Origin: Gemmatimonadota bacterium
GTDB taxonomy: Bacteria > Gemmatimonadota > Gemmatimonadetes > Longimicrobiales > Gaopeijiaceae
Assembly (NCBI GenBank): GCA_028873595.1
Contig: JAPPOV010000033.1
Span: 45,155 to 109,154, forward strand
Direction of reading: 5' to 3'
Length of the DNA: 64,000 bases
Shown: in pieces, positions 8,293 to 17,446 of the stretch
How the letters are laid out: the number at the start of each line of letters is the position of its first letter
Numbering within the stretch: the stretch's first letter is position 1
Position numbers and translations under genes: made by a program
Notes under the pieces: model-generated
The model's database searches: none
Seen by the model: only the letters and a program-made list of their open reading frames with translations
Told to the model about the DNA's origin: nothing

Positions 8293-11130
8293 TCAGCCCT
8301 CCACCGTCATCGTTCCGTGCATCGTGCCCCGATGGCCCGGGAAGGTGCAAAGGACGTCGTACTCGCCGGGTTCGGTCGGAGCTGTAAAGGTCAGGACCTG
8401 GAACGTCCCGTGGTTGAGCAGGTCCGAGGCGACGATGATCTCCGGGCGTTCGGGAATGAAGCGCTTGGCGAATCCGTCGACCCCGAGCGCATCGGCTGCT
8501 GCGCCGATGGTCTCGCCCGACCGTGGATGACCGATGACCAGGTTGTGGGGCGTGTAATCCTCGTTGTCGAAGAGCAGCGTGACGTCCTGACCCGCCGCGA
8601 CGGTGAAGGACGTTACGTCGTAACGCATCTCCTCCACGACGGTCTTGACCACGATCGCGTCACTCCCGAGGTCGGGCCGTTCGTTGCTCCTCTCGTCCTC
8701 CTCCGGATCTGAGATCCGTACAGGGGCAGCAGCGGAGTTCTCCCACATCCGTTCCACTCGGCGTGCTGCGATGCGCGCGTCCGGTACCGGCGAGTTCAGA
8801 ACGAGCTCCAGCAGGTCCTGATTCTCGACGTTGTGCTGCTGGTGGACCCAGAGTGCTTCCAGCAGGTGATGCGCGTGACCGGGATCCCCTGGATCCCACT
8901 GCGCCATCCACGCCTCGGTCTCTGCGATGACCTCGTCCGTCGGTCGCTCGGAGAGCTCGATACGGGCCCGGTGGCGGATGCCGTTCACCGGGTGCTGAAG
9001 CGCGGTGAGCAGCACGGGAATCGGCTGCCCGTCGATGTCCACGTGGTCCTGAAGCGCCCGTGCGGGGGCGCTCAGCCGGTAGATACGTCCATGGGAATCA
9101 TCACGGGCCGGATCCCGGATGTTGTGCTGCATGTGGCCGATGATCGCATTGGCCCAGTCCGCAACGTAGAGCGCTCCGTCATCTCCGATCTCGAAGTCGG
9201 TGGGTCGGAAGTTCGGGTCGGAAGAGACGAGCAGATCCGACGTCTCCGTACCCGTGACGTCTCCCGTCACGGCGTCGGCCTCGAGTGTGTACTGCTTGAT
9301 CCCCAGGAAGGCGATCACGTTCAGGATGATGAAATTGCCCTCCATGCGCGGCGGAAGGTGCGCACTCGAGATGATCCCACTCGATGGGACGGGGCGCACC
9401 GTATGCTCGAGAAGTGAGCGCATTTCGAAGGTGCCGTTGCGGTTCGACTTGACCTGGAACGCAGCACCGCCCGTCGCGTCGGTCGCATAGTGATAGCCCC
9501 AATAATCGAAACTGGTACCGTGCGGATTGGGCGTATTGATCGCGTGGAAGGAGAACTCGTGCGTGCGCGGATTGAACCGGTACATCCCCGATTCACGAGA
9601 CTCCTGATTCGCGCTCCACGGCGACTCGACGTTCGAGACGTTGAAGATACCCCGCTGGTAGTAGAGGAAGCCGTCGGGACCGTACACGAAATTGTTTGCG
9701 GAGTGGTGGGTGTCTGCCGATCCAAGCCCTCCCATGAGCCGGATTCGGACGTCTGCGACGTCATCGCCGTCGGTGTCCTTCAGGAAGAGCAGGTCGGGTA
9801 CGGAGGCGACGATCACGCCCCCGTTCCAGAACTCGAAGCCTGTTGGATTGTGGACGTATGCGAACGTGATGGCCCGGTCGGCTACACCGTCCCGGTCGTC
9901 GTCAGGCAGAATGAGGAGCCGGTCATTCATCTCACCAGTCGGCTCCCACTTGGGGTACGTGCCCCATGTCGCAGCCCACATACGCCCGCGCGTGTCGACC
10001 CCGAGTTGCACCGGGTTCACCAGCTCGGGGAACATCTCCTCCGAGGCGAAAACGTTCGCACGGAGCCCGGGCTCGAGCGTCATGCGGTCGATGCCCTCCT
10101 CGGCCGAGAGGAAGTCCAGCGTACCGAGCTTGCTGACGCCTCCCTGCTCCTGTGGCTCGTCGAGGTTGGAGATGACCTCGACCGGCGGGGGTACGTTCGA
10201 GTCGTCCGGGCTGATGGATTCGCCTTGGGCTGCGGCCCAGATGACGTGATCCCGGTTTGCGGTCATGTAGTCGAGCTGAATGAGCTCGTTCTGCAGGACG
10301 TCGTAGTTGGTCTGCCCGTCGGTAAACGCGAGCGTGGAACGTGTGCCCCACACGTCGTTGCCATCCGTCGCCCGATAGCGGTTGTGCCAGTGCAGGTTCT
10401 TGTCGAGCACCGCCGTCCGGATCGAAGCGAGTCTCTCTTCATCCTCGGAAGGTGCCTGGCCTGTGACCCTGCGAAGAATGACCTCCGCGATGCGGCGGTT
10501 GCCCTCATCGTTGAGGTGTACACCGTTGATGGTCAGCGGCGCTTCGGTGGAGCCGTAGAGCCCCTGCGATGCCGTGAAGAGGTCGACGTATCCGAGGCCC
10601 TGTGCCTCTGCGACCGCACGAGTAGCCTCGGCGTACCGGGCCAGGCGAGCGTTGTTCTCACTGCCGTCGGGGACGTTGGGGTCGTCCAGATCTTCGTGCG
10701 CGATCGGCGAGAAGAGGACGATGTCCGGGGGACCCTGACCCGAGTAGTCCTGCTCTCGTGTGTGTTCGATCCACTCCGACAACGCGTTGCCGTACCCTGC
10801 CGGGTCGTCATCGAACGACTCGTTGTACCCGAACATCGCGAAGATCGTCGTCGCCTGAGAGAGGCCCAGGTAGTCGTCCGCGGATGGGAAGCCCTCGCTA
10901 CGGGGCCGGTGATCCACGCGGTCGCCGCTGAAGCCGTGGTTACGGATCACGAGCTGGTGGTCGGGCAGAGCCGCCTGCAGGTAGGTCTCAAGCCAGCCGT
11001 CGTGCTGCATGCGATCGGGAAGCGCGTTGCCCAGGAGCACGATGTGCTCACCGGGCTGTATTTCGGCCACGGGTCGGTCACACCCCGCCACAAAGAGGAG
11101 GGCCAGGATGAGCGGAATCGGCTTCTTCAT
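8293..11130 (-). CDS. SGNH-like / PVC-type beta-propeller / cupredoxin fusion lipoprotein
   Basis: A 945-residue exported lipoprotein (LLFVAGC, Cys about 17) with three modules. Residues about 28-230 form an SGNH-like domain of the kind common in Planctomycetes (HIVLLGNAL, RNHGFSGD, MFGYNESF, TINGVHLNDEG). The block I Ser is absent, as in that subfamily. Residues about 340-690 form the propeller of PVC-type membrane-bound dehydrogenase-like proteins (DTRGRMWAATWGTYPKW, PDDDRDGVADR, KDTDGDDVADV, YGPDGFLYYQRG). The last 115 residues form a plastocyanin/azurin-like domain with likely copper ligands in PHNLVIGHP and VLCTFPGHRGTMHG. Many relatives end instead in a CxxCH cytochrome, which is missing here. 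The start overlaps the ThuA stop by 4 bp (ATGA). Likely a periplasmic sugar-processing or electron-transfer protein. Confidence 0.88.
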   Translation of the reverse strand: MKKPIPLILALLFVAGCDRPVAEIQPGEHIVLLGNALPDRMQHDGWLETYLQAALPDHQLVIRNHGFSGDRVDHRPRSEGFPSADDYLGLSQATTIFAMFGYNESFDDDPAGYGNALSEWIEHTREQDYSGQGPPDIVLFSPIAHEDLDDPNVPDGSENNARLARYAEATRAVAEAQGLGYVDLFTASQGLYGSTEAPLTINGVHLNDEGNRRIAEVILRRVTGQAPSEDEERLASIRTAVLDKNLHWHNRYRATDGNDVWGTRSTLAFTDGQTNYDVLQNELIQLDYMTANRDHVIWAAAQGESISPDDSNVPPPVEVISNLDEPQEQGGVSKLGTLDFLSAEEGIDRMTLEPGLRANVFASEEMFPELVNPVQLGVDTRGRMWAATWGTYPKWEPTGEMNDRLLILPDDDRDGVADRAITFAYVHNPTGFEFWNGGVIVASVPDLLFLKDTDGDDVADVRIRLMGGLGSADTHHSANNFVYGPDGFLYYQRGIFNVSNVESPWSANQESRESGMYRFNPRTHEFSFHAINTPNPHGTSFDYWGYHYATDATGGAAFQVKSNRNGTFEMRSLLEHTVRPVPSSGIISSAHLPPRMEGNFIILNVIAFLGIKQYTLEADAVTGDVTGTETSDLLVSSDPNFRPTDFEIGDDGALYVADWANAIIGHMQHNIRDPARDDSHGRIYRLSAPARALQDHVDIDGQPIPVLLTALQHPVNGIRHRARIELSERPTDEVIAETEAWMAQWDPGDPGHAHHLLEALWVHQQHNVENQDLLELVLNSPVPDARIAARRVERMWENSAAAPVRISDPEEDERSNERPDLGSDAIVVKTVVEEMRYDVTSFTVAAGQDVTLLFDNEDYTPHNLVIGHPRSGETIGAAADALGVDGFAKRFIPERPEIIVASDLLNHGTFQVLTFTAPTEPGEYDVLCTFPGHRGTMHGTMTVEG

Positions 11131-12215
11131 CGGTCATTCGCTCCGTCGTCATCCGCGGGATCCGCGGTCGTCGGTCTGTCAGGTGACATAATGGGCGTTT
11201 CGAAGCCCGCCATGTCGGACGGTCGTACTCCTCGGCGGTATCCGTCGAAGCTGAACATGACGGGATGGTACGGCCCGACAAGGGAGACGTCGCGATCCCC
11301 ACGGATCTCCTCCTCCAGTCCGAGACTCCAGAGGGAGGCGTTGATCAGCATCCGCCGAAATCCCTCGTCGAGAAAGTCCTCGGACGCGCCGTGCGTCGTC
11401 GTGAACACGCGCCCCGTCTGCCCGCCCGCCCCGGTGTAGCTGCGGGTCCACGCGACCGGAAGCATTTCCTTCTCGGGGTCCGGCGAAGCGTCGCGCTCCA
11501 TCCCGTCAAGCACCTGGCCGAGCGCAATGACATCGGCGTCGTCGGGAGGGTACGCCTGATATCCACCGGACTGCACGTGCATATCCGAAACTCCCCGCAG
11601 GATCGGATGGTCCATGCGCCCATCCGCCGGGATCAGCCTCGAGCTCTGCTCATGGTTCGTGCCGTAATGCCCGACCCAGGTTTCACCGAGTACCTGCTCA
11701 CCGAATCCCTGCAGATACTCCTCGCCCTCGTAATCCCAGGAGAAGCGCGCGTGTGGGCCGTCGGTGATCTGGAACGCGTGGGTCGCCGTGCGAAGACCGA
11801 TGACCGGCCCGCCTCGGTCGAGGTAGTCGACGATGTGCTGCATCTCGTCTGCGGGGAAATCCTGGAAACGGATTGCCACGATCATGAGATCCGCGGTCTG
11901 GAGGGCCTGAAGGCCAGAGATGTTCGAGCTGCCCGGCTCGATGAACCCGTCGTCGTCCAGCGTGAAGAAGACGCTGGTGTCGAAGCCGTATCGGCGTGCG
12001 AGAATCCGGCCCATCGCGGGCAGGATCTCCTCGGATCGGTATTCGTGATCACCGGAAATCAGGACGACGTGCATCCCCTCACCCGGGCCCGTGTCGCCTT
12101 CGTACGTCACCCGGTGAGGGTGAGCCGCTGCGGGCGATGTGCGATCTGCGTCGCCGCAGGCGGACAGCGCCATTAGGAACACCGCCATCGTAAATGGGCT
12201 GTGCATGAATTTCAT
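11127..12215 (-). CDS. ThuA-like domain lipoprotein
   Basis: A 362-residue lipoprotein (FLMALSAC near residues 13-20) with a ThuA domain (trehalose-utilisation family, a class I glutamine-amidotransferase-like fold). Family features are MHVVLISGDHEYRSEE at the first strand, the segment ADLMIVAIRFQDFPADEM, and GGPVIGLRTATHAF, where the amidotransferase nucleophile region is altered as usual for ThuA. First gene of the minus-strand operon, overlapping the next gene by 4 bp. It is divergent from the sulfatase, with about 120 bp between starts that must hold both promoters. ThuA proteins are linked to uptake or oxidation of disaccharides; in PVC and Gemmatimonadota genomes they accompany exactly this type of propeller protein. 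Start ATG at 12215, with an in-frame ATG three codons later also possible. Confidence 0.87.
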   Translation of the reverse strand: MKFMHSPFTMAVFLMALSACGDADRTSPAAAHPHRVTYEGDTGPGEGMHVVLISGDHEYRSEEILPAMGRILARRYGFDTSVFFTLDDDGFIEPGSSNISGLQALQTADLMIVAIRFQDFPADEMQHIVDYLDRGGPVIGLRTATHAFQITDGPHARFSWDYEGEEYLQGFGEQVLGETWVGHYGTNHEQSSRLIPADGRMDHPILRGVSDMHVQSGGYQAYPPDDADVIALGQVLDGMERDASPDPEKEMLPVAWTRSYTGAGGQTGRVFTTTHGASEDFLDEGFRRMLINASLWSLGLEEEIRGDRDVSLVGPYHPVMFSFDGYRRGVRPSDMAGFETPIMSPDRPTTADPADDDGANDR

Positions 12216-12337
12216 GTTCGATGATGGCTCGAGGGGTGCCTCTGCGGACGGTGCGCCGATAATGACGACTCAAGGGTGCGAAGACCAGCGAAGCCCCTGT
12301 CGGGTGCTCGCCTCCGGCCGTGATGGAGGCTATTTCA

Positions 12338-14305
12338 GTGAGAATGACTCCGTCGAGACGAGATTTTCTGCGCTGTACCGGGGCTGCGGGCCTGTCGATG
12401 ACCGCCGCCTCCTGGTTCGCGTCGTGTGCCCCTCGGCCACGGCCGACGAACATCGTCCTGATTTTCACCGACGATCAGGGGCACGGAGACATCGGTGTGT
12501 ACGGCGCCGAGGGGTTCAGCACGCCCCACCTCGACCGGCTGGCCGGGGAGGGCATGCGCTTCACGGACTTCTATGCCTCGGAGGGCGTGTGCTCGGCATC
12601 GCGCGCCTCGCTCCTGACCGGATGCTATGCACCCCGCGTGTCGATTTTCGGGGCGCTGAGTCCGGGGTCGCAGGTCGGCCTTCACCCGGACGAAGTCACC
12701 ATCGCCGAATTGCTCAAGCCGCTCGGCTACGCGACTGCAGCGGTCGGTAAGTGGCACCTCGGACACGGGCGTCAGTTCTTGCCGCTGCAACACGGTTTCG
12801 ACGAGTACTTCGGCTTACCGTACTCCAACGACATGTGGCCTGTCGACTATGACGGCAACCCAGTCGAGGAGGGTGGAAAAAGCGCCTACCCGCCACTCCC
12901 TCTTATCGAAGGTGACGAGGTGATCGAGACCGTCGACGAGCTCGCGGACCAGGACCTCCTTACGACGCGCTACACGGAACGGGCCGTACGCTTCGTCGAT
13001 CGTCACGCGGACGGACCCTTCTTCCTCTACCTCGCCCATTCGATGCCACATGTGCCCCTGGGTGTCTCGGATCGATTCCGAGGCTCGAGTGAGCAGGGTA
13101 TGTACGGCGACGTAATCCAGGAGATCGACTGGTCGGTCGGTCAGGTCCTTGAGGCGCTGGAGCGCAACGGCGTCGAGGACGACACGCTCGTCATCTTCAC
13201 GAGCGACAACGGCCCGTGGCTCAACTACGGAAACCACGGGGGCTCTACCGGAGCGCTGCGTGAGGGGAAGGGGACCGCCTTCGAGGGCGGTCCACGCGTT
13301 CCGGCGATCATGCGCTGGCCCGGACGGATTCCAGCTGGGGTGGTCTGTAACCGGATGGCATCGACGATCGACGTGCTCCCGACCGTGGCCGCGATCACCG
13401 GAGCCTCCCTGCCGACCCAGCCGATCGACGGGGTCAGCATCCTGCCGCTCCTCCTCGAAGAGGACGGTGCAGACCCGCGACAAGAGTTCTGGTTCTATTA
13501 CACGGGAGAGTTGCGTGCCGTGAGAGAGGGCCGGTGGAAACGGGTCTTCACGCATCGCACCCGTTCGTATGTGGGGGTCGAGCCCGGCATGGACGGGTAC
13601 CCCGGGCCGTATGCGTTCCCGACGGTGCCCGACGCGCTGTATGATCTGGAGGCCGACGTCGGGGAAACCGTGGACGTTTCGGCCGACTATCCCGATGTCG
13701 TGGCGCGACTCGAGGCGATCGGGGAGCTAGCCCGTGCAGCTCTCGGTGATCGACTGATGCAGCGCACGGGCACGGAGGTTCGCCCTCCCGGGCGCCTGTC
13801 TCTCGGTCGACCGGACACGCTCGCCCATGCCGCTGTGGGCGGCGTCGTCATCGAGGCCACACCGACGGATGTGCGATACCCCGGAGCAGGGCCGGATGCG
13901 CTGGTTGACGGACGTGTGGGGTCGGGCGACTTCCGAGATGGACGATGGCTCGCGTACGACGGCGTGGACTTCGAGGCAACGCTGGACCTTGGTACTCCTC
14001 AGACCGTCGCTCGCGTAGGCATCGACTGTCTGCAGGTTCAGTCCGCCTGGATTCTGCTGCCCCGCGCCATACGCGCCAGCGTGTCCACAGACGGTCAGGC
14101 CTGGCGCGATCTGCCCGCGCTCATGGTCGCCCCGGAGGCAGACGACCGCGTCGAGGCACGACTTCTCTCCGTCGACGTTGGGGGCGCGCCCGTTCGATAT
14201 ATCCGAGTCCACGCCACCAACACCCAGCCCCTCCCTGAATGGCACCCTGGAGCGGGTGAGACGGGTTGGATTTTCGTGGACGAGATCGTCGTGGACACCA
14301 CGTAG
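12338..14305 (+). CDS. Tat-exported sulfatase (arylsulfatase A-like)
   Basis: A sulfatase that removes sulfate esters from sugars or aromatics outside the cytoplasm. The Tat signal SRRDFLRC near the N-terminus is followed by NIVLIFTDDQGHGDIG (metal ligands Asp-Asp). Next comes the sulfatase signature CSASR at about residues 85-89, where the Cys is converted to formylglycine. Further motifs are GKWHLGHG and TSDNGPW. The C-terminal ~130 residues form a discoidin-like extension (DFEATLDLGTPQTVARVGID). I chose the GTG at 12338 because GGAGG lies 8 bases upstream; GTG 12320 and ATG 12323 or 12344 are alternatives. It is divergent from ThuA, which fits degradation of sulfated polysaccharide. No formylglycine-generating enzyme is seen in the window. 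Confidence 0.92.
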   Translation: MRMTPSRRDFLRCTGAAGLSMTAASWFASCAPRPRPTNIVLIFTDDQGHGDIGVYGAEGFSTPHLDRLAGEGMRFTDFYASEGVCSASRASLLTGCYAPRVSIFGALSPGSQVGLHPDEVTIAELLKPLGYATAAVGKWHLGHGRQFLPLQHGFDEYFGLPYSNDMWPVDYDGNPVEEGGKSAYPPLPLIEGDEVIETVDELADQDLLTTRYTERAVRFVDRHADGPFFLYLAHSMPHVPLGVSDRFRGSSEQGMYGDVIQEIDWSVGQVLEALERNGVEDDTLVIFTSDNGPWLNYGNHGGSTGALREGKGTAFEGGPRVPAIMRWPGRIPAGVVCNRMASTIDVLPTVAAITGASLPTQPIDGVSILPLLLEEDGADPRQEFWFYYTGELRAVREGRWKRVFTHRTRSYVGVEPGMDGYPGPYAFPTVPDALYDLEADVGETVDVSADYPDVVARLEAIGELARAALGDRLMQRTGTEVRPPGRLSLGRPDTLAHAAVGGVVIEATPTDVRYPGAGPDALVDGRVGSGDFRDGRWLAYDGVDFEATLDLGTPQTVARVGIDCLQVQSAWILLPRAIRASVSTDGQAWRDLPALMVAPEADDRVEARLLSVDVGGAPVRYIRVHATNTQPLPEWHPGAGETGWIFVDEIVVDTT

Positions 14306-14484
14306 ATCCGATTCGGGCTCGGACATCGCGAGGCATGTGAGGCCCTCGTAGGTCGGTCCAGGATGAGTCATATCGTTCGACTTGGTTCGCCGACGCTTGT
14401 GACACATTCGCGACCCCCATAGCCTCCTCCCAGCAAGAGAGCGCTCCCCTCCTGCATTCACACCTACCACCACACAGCCTCTCC

Positions 14485-15381
14485 ATGGTTTCCGAGATCT
14501 TCGATGCGTCAGCCTGGCGCGAAGTCCCCGGCTTCGAGGACTTGAGCGACATCACATACCACGGCTCACTCGATGGAAAGACGGTCAGGATCGCGTTCGA
14601 TCGCGCCGACTGCCGGAACGCGTTCCGTCCACGGACGGTCGATGAGTTGTATCGGACGCTGGAGCACGCGAGAACAACGTCGACGGTCGGCTGCGTGCTT
14701 CTGACCGGAAACGGGCCTTCGCCAAAGGACGGTGGCTGGGCTTTTTCGTCCGGGGGTGATCAGCGCATCCGTGGGGCGGACGGATACAAATACGAGGGAG
14801 GGGAAGGGGAGATCGATCCAGCCCGGCTCGGGCGGCTGCACATCCTCGAGGTTCAGCGACTCATTCGCTTCATGCCGAAGATCGTGATCGCGGTGGTTCC
14901 GGGCTGGGCGGCCGGCGGGGGTCACAGCTTGCACGTCGTCTGTGATCTGACGCTCGCCAGCAGGGAACATGCGCGGTTCAAACAGACGGACCCGGATGTG
15001 GCCAGCTTCGACAGCGGATATGGGTCCGCGTACCTCGCTCGTATGGTCGGGCAGAAGCGGGCTCGAGAGATCTTCTTCCTCGGCTTCGACTACACGGCCG
15101 ATGAAGCGCTGGCCATGGGAATGGTCAATGCGTCGGTCCCCCACAACGAACTCGAAGAGACTGCGTTGAGCTGGGCCCGCACGATCAACGAAAAGAGTCC
15201 GACGGCGATGCGCATGCTCAAATACGGGTTCAACCTGATCGACGACGGCCTGGTGGGTCAGCAGATGTTTGCCGGGGAGGCCACGCGTCTCGCGTACGGT
15301 ACGGATGAGGCGCGAGAAGGTCGGGATGCATTCGTCGAAAAGCGGGACAAGGATTTCTCCCGCTTTCCGTGGCACTATTGA
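14485..15381 (+). CDS. menB: 1,4-dihydroxy-2-naphthoyl-CoA synthase
   Basis: A crotonase-fold enzyme that closes the second ring of the naphthoquinone during menaquinone synthesis. The 298-residue product matches the long MenB form. It has CVLLTGNGPSPKDGGWAFSS, then the MenB-typical GGDQRIRGADGYKYEG loop, the oxyanion-hole segment VVPGWAAGGGHSLHVVCDL, and KQTDPDVASFDSGYGSAYLA, with a C-terminus ending SRFPWHY. No other men genes are nearby, so the pathway is dispersed in this genome. The start ATG at 14485 is preceded by no good Shine-Dalgarno, but the N-terminal sequence fits the family. It follows the sulfatase on the same strand after 179 bp and is probably transcribed on its own. Confidence 0.95.
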   Translation: MVSEIFDASAWREVPGFEDLSDITYHGSLDGKTVRIAFDRADCRNAFRPRTVDELYRTLEHARTTSTVGCVLLTGNGPSPKDGGWAFSSGGDQRIRGADGYKYEGGEGEIDPARLGRLHILEVQRLIRFMPKIVIAVVPGWAAGGGHSLHVVCDLTLASREHARFKQTDPDVASFDSGYGSAYLARMVGQKRAREIFFLGFDYTADEALAMGMVNASVPHNELEETALSWARTINEKSPTAMRMLKYGFNLIDDGLVGQQMFAGEATRLAYGTDEAREGRDAFVEKRDKDFSRFPWHY

Positions 15382-15602
15382 AACGCATCCTCCGTCGGGC
15401 TCCCCACGGCCCTTCGCTCGCGAGTTTTCACCTCAAGTCCTCGTTCCCGAGTGTCGGCGCTCTCTCCGGTAACCTCGGAGGTGAAGTAAGGATGTCGCGA
15501 AGATCGAGCGCGCGGTCGGTACGAAGATCGAATGTGCAGGAGGAAGAGGCGTCGAGTAAGCCTGCACGGCGCCAGACGGCGTCGGTGCGGCAGGCGTAGA
15601 GG

Positions 15603-16235
15603 TTAGAGGCCCGCGACCGTGTCGAGGCCGAGTTCCTTTCCTCCTCGATAGACTTTGATGCCGGTGTCGACGTTGTGCAGAACGAGCAGCGCTTCCCTAC
15701 TTCCGTGCGCACGCATCAGGGCTCGCATCAGAGCTTCTTCGCCTGACCACGGGTAGCCGTAGACAACGTCGAATTCACCCAGAGCCCGTCCCAGTTCGAT
15801 GTATCCCGACGGCCCCTGGCCAATCGTGGCCGTGCGTCCGTCTCCGTCTGCGGGGTTCCATCGCCACCCCATCGGGATGAAGCTTCCGACGGCGAAGCGC
15901 GCTTCGGAATCCGAGCGATCGGCCAACTCACGTGCCGCACGCACGAGAGAGGCATCGATCTCGATCCCACAGGCGTCGAACCCCATCAGGTCTGCCATGA
16001 TCGTGATGACACCGCTGGCCGATCCCCACTCGAGAAAGCGACGCCCTCGCCTACGAAGCGAGAGAAGCACGTCTCGAACCCGGTCGTAGTCTGCCGCGAC
16101 GAACGAGTGCCACTCCTTTTGCCGGACCTGTGCATCGAATTCGTGCCAGAAGTCACGGCCTTCCTCGCAGAGCGCGTCGATGCGCTTCCTCAGCGAGGGG
16201 TCCAGTTCATGAGGCGGGTGGCTTTCGTCGATCAA
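15603..16235 (-). CDS. Class I SAM-dependent methyltransferase-like protein
   Basis: A 210-residue cytosolic protein. After a helical N-terminus there is a methyltransferase motif I, RFLEWGSASGVITIMADL, followed by an acidic strand end, ACGIEIDASLVRAARELAD (about residues 76-110), which is the SAM-binding half of a Rossmann-like fold. The second half (FDVVYGYPWSGEEALMRALM) has the motif IV position occupied by YGYPW, so the substrate class is unclear. It is transcribed convergently to menB with 221 bp between them. The start may overlap the decayed hydrolase fragment upstream. Small-molecule methylation is the default reading; no substrate can be named. Confidence 0.7.
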   Translation of the reverse strand: MIDESHPPHELDPSLRKRIDALCEEGRDFWHEFDAQVRQKEWHSFVAADYDRVRDVLLSLRRRGRRFLEWGSASGVITIMADLMGFDACGIEIDASLVRAARELADRSDSEARFAVGSFIPMGWRWNPADGDGRTATIGQGPSGYIELGRALGEFDVVYGYPWSGEEALMRALMRAHGSREALLVLHNVDTGIKVYRGGKELGLDTVAGL

Positions 16236-16856
16236 TCTTCGGAGTCCAGTGCCTGCAGCACGTTCGATGTGGCTGCGAAGAGCGGGGGAGCTCCGCGATC
16301 CAGCAGGCCATTCTCGGTGGGGTCTCGACGGGACGCACGAAGGTGGCGGGGATCTCCTGTCCTCCGCGCTGAATCGATACCTGGGTGCTTTCGATTCCGA
16401 GTGAGCCCTGCCTCCAGCTCCTGGAATACCGAAACGTGCGCATGAGCCGTTGTGGCTTCGTACTGCTTCGGTCCAGCAATGTCTTGCGCCACCCTCCCTG
16501 GCAGCGACGCTGCCGACGGGTCATGAACCCGGTTCAGAAACACGAAGGCGGGGATCCCGAAGGAACGGGATCTCCGCCGTCACACGATACCGTACAGCCA
16601 CCCAGAGTTGCCGTGCCTCTGGCGAAAGTCAAACGGTTGTTCACTCCGGCCTATCCGGTTCTCGCTGCCTTCCTGCGGAGCACGACGATGGCGCGCCACT
16701 GCTCTGGTCGGGGAAACGCTCGCGTGATCCAGCGGTGGGTGAACTCGGTTGAGTAAGCGTGAGTCAGATGCCGAACGCCGGTGGGTCGCCTAGGTTATCC
16801 CGGCCGCTCGATTCGCGGCCCGGAGCAGGCCCAAGACCCACGCCGAGGAGGTACAG
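16236..16856. other. 620-bp intergenic region with no intact gene
   Basis: Between the methyltransferase start and the Tat-signal subunit there is no reading frame that looks like an intact protein. Minus strand 16288-16443 reads like the beginning of an alpha/beta hydrolase (listed separately). The rest shows no repeats, strong hairpins or recognisable sites apart from the ribosome binding site GAGGAGG a few bases before the GTG at 16857. Confidence 0.5.
16288..16443 (-). pseudogene. Possible relic of an alpha/beta hydrolase N-terminus
   Basis: From a Met codon at 16443 about 52 residues read like a protein: RTFRYSRSWRQGSLGIEST, then QVSIQRGGQEIPATFVRPV. This resembles the opening beta-strands of an alpha/beta hydrolase family whose next segment is normally a WIVLHGxT oxyanion strand. 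Here that segment reads ACWIAEL and the similarity then stops, well before any nucleophile. The frame runs on to 16207, overlapping the methyltransferase start, without hydrolase character. I judge it from pattern memory, not alignment. It could be a truncated gene left by deletion, or chance. Confidence 0.3.
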
Positions 16857-17387
16857 GTGACGATTACCCGTCGTGATGCGATCAAGACCCTGGTCATTTC
16901 CGTCGGCGGCTCATCGCTCCTGAGCGCGTGCGGCGGGCAGGTGTCGCTGGAAGCGCTGGCACCGACACCTGTGCCGCGCTTCTACAGCGAGCATGAAATG
17001 GCAGTCCTCTCGAGGGTGAGCGACCTACTTCTGCCACGGACGGAGACTCCCGGTGCGTTGGACTCCGGCGTTCCAGGTCTGCTCGACCGCCTCATGGCAG
17101 AGTGGGCGAACGTCGAGACGCAGGCGGACCATCGTGCGGCACTGACAGGACTGACCTCGAGGCTCGAGACACTGACCGGGGGTGATTTTCTCGGTGCGAG
17201 CGACCAGGTCGCTCGGCAGTCGCTCACCGATGTCGATGATGCGGAATTCTCAGGTGACCAACTCGACGGATACCGGGAGTTGAAGGGGCTGATCACCGAA
17301 GTGTACTTCGCCACCGAAGCGGGGGCGGACGAGCGCGGATGGGATCCTGCGCCGGGCCGCTGGGATCCGTGTGTTGATCGATCCTGA
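16857..17387 (+). CDS. Gluconate 2-dehydrogenase subunit 3 family protein
   Basis: A 176-residue Tat-exported small subunit of membrane sugar/alcohol dehydrogenases. The signal is TRRDAIKTLVISVGGSSLLSAC, given here in parts: twin Arg at residues 4-5 and a lipobox-like LLSAC near residue 22. The mature part contains the family pattern FYSEHEMAVLSRVSDLLLPR and TETPGALDSGVPGLLDRL. The subunit acts as export escort and partner for a GMC flavoprotein lacking its own signal, and that protein is the next gene, 59 bp downstream. The start is GTG at 16857 with GAGGAGG upstream. The usual third, multiheme cytochrome c subunit is not present next to the pair. Confidence 0.9.
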   Translation: MTITRRDAIKTLVISVGGSSLLSACGGQVSLEALAPTPVPRFYSEHEMAVLSRVSDLLLPRTETPGALDSGVPGLLDRLMAEWANVETQADHRAALTGLTSRLETLTGGDFLGASDQVARQSLTDVDDAEFSGDQLDGYRELKGLITEVYFATEAGADERGWDPAPGRWDPCVDRS

Positions 17388-17446
17388 ACTACGGATGTGC
17401 GTGCAACGTACGCGACCGAATCTACCTCACTGCGGAGAGAACAGCC

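Noticed and set aside
9490..11439. 649-codon open frame on the plus strand
   Set aside because: It lies antisense to the SGNH/propeller and ThuA genes, has no motif, and shows the Arg/Val/Asp-rich composition produced by the reverse frame of a high-GC gene.
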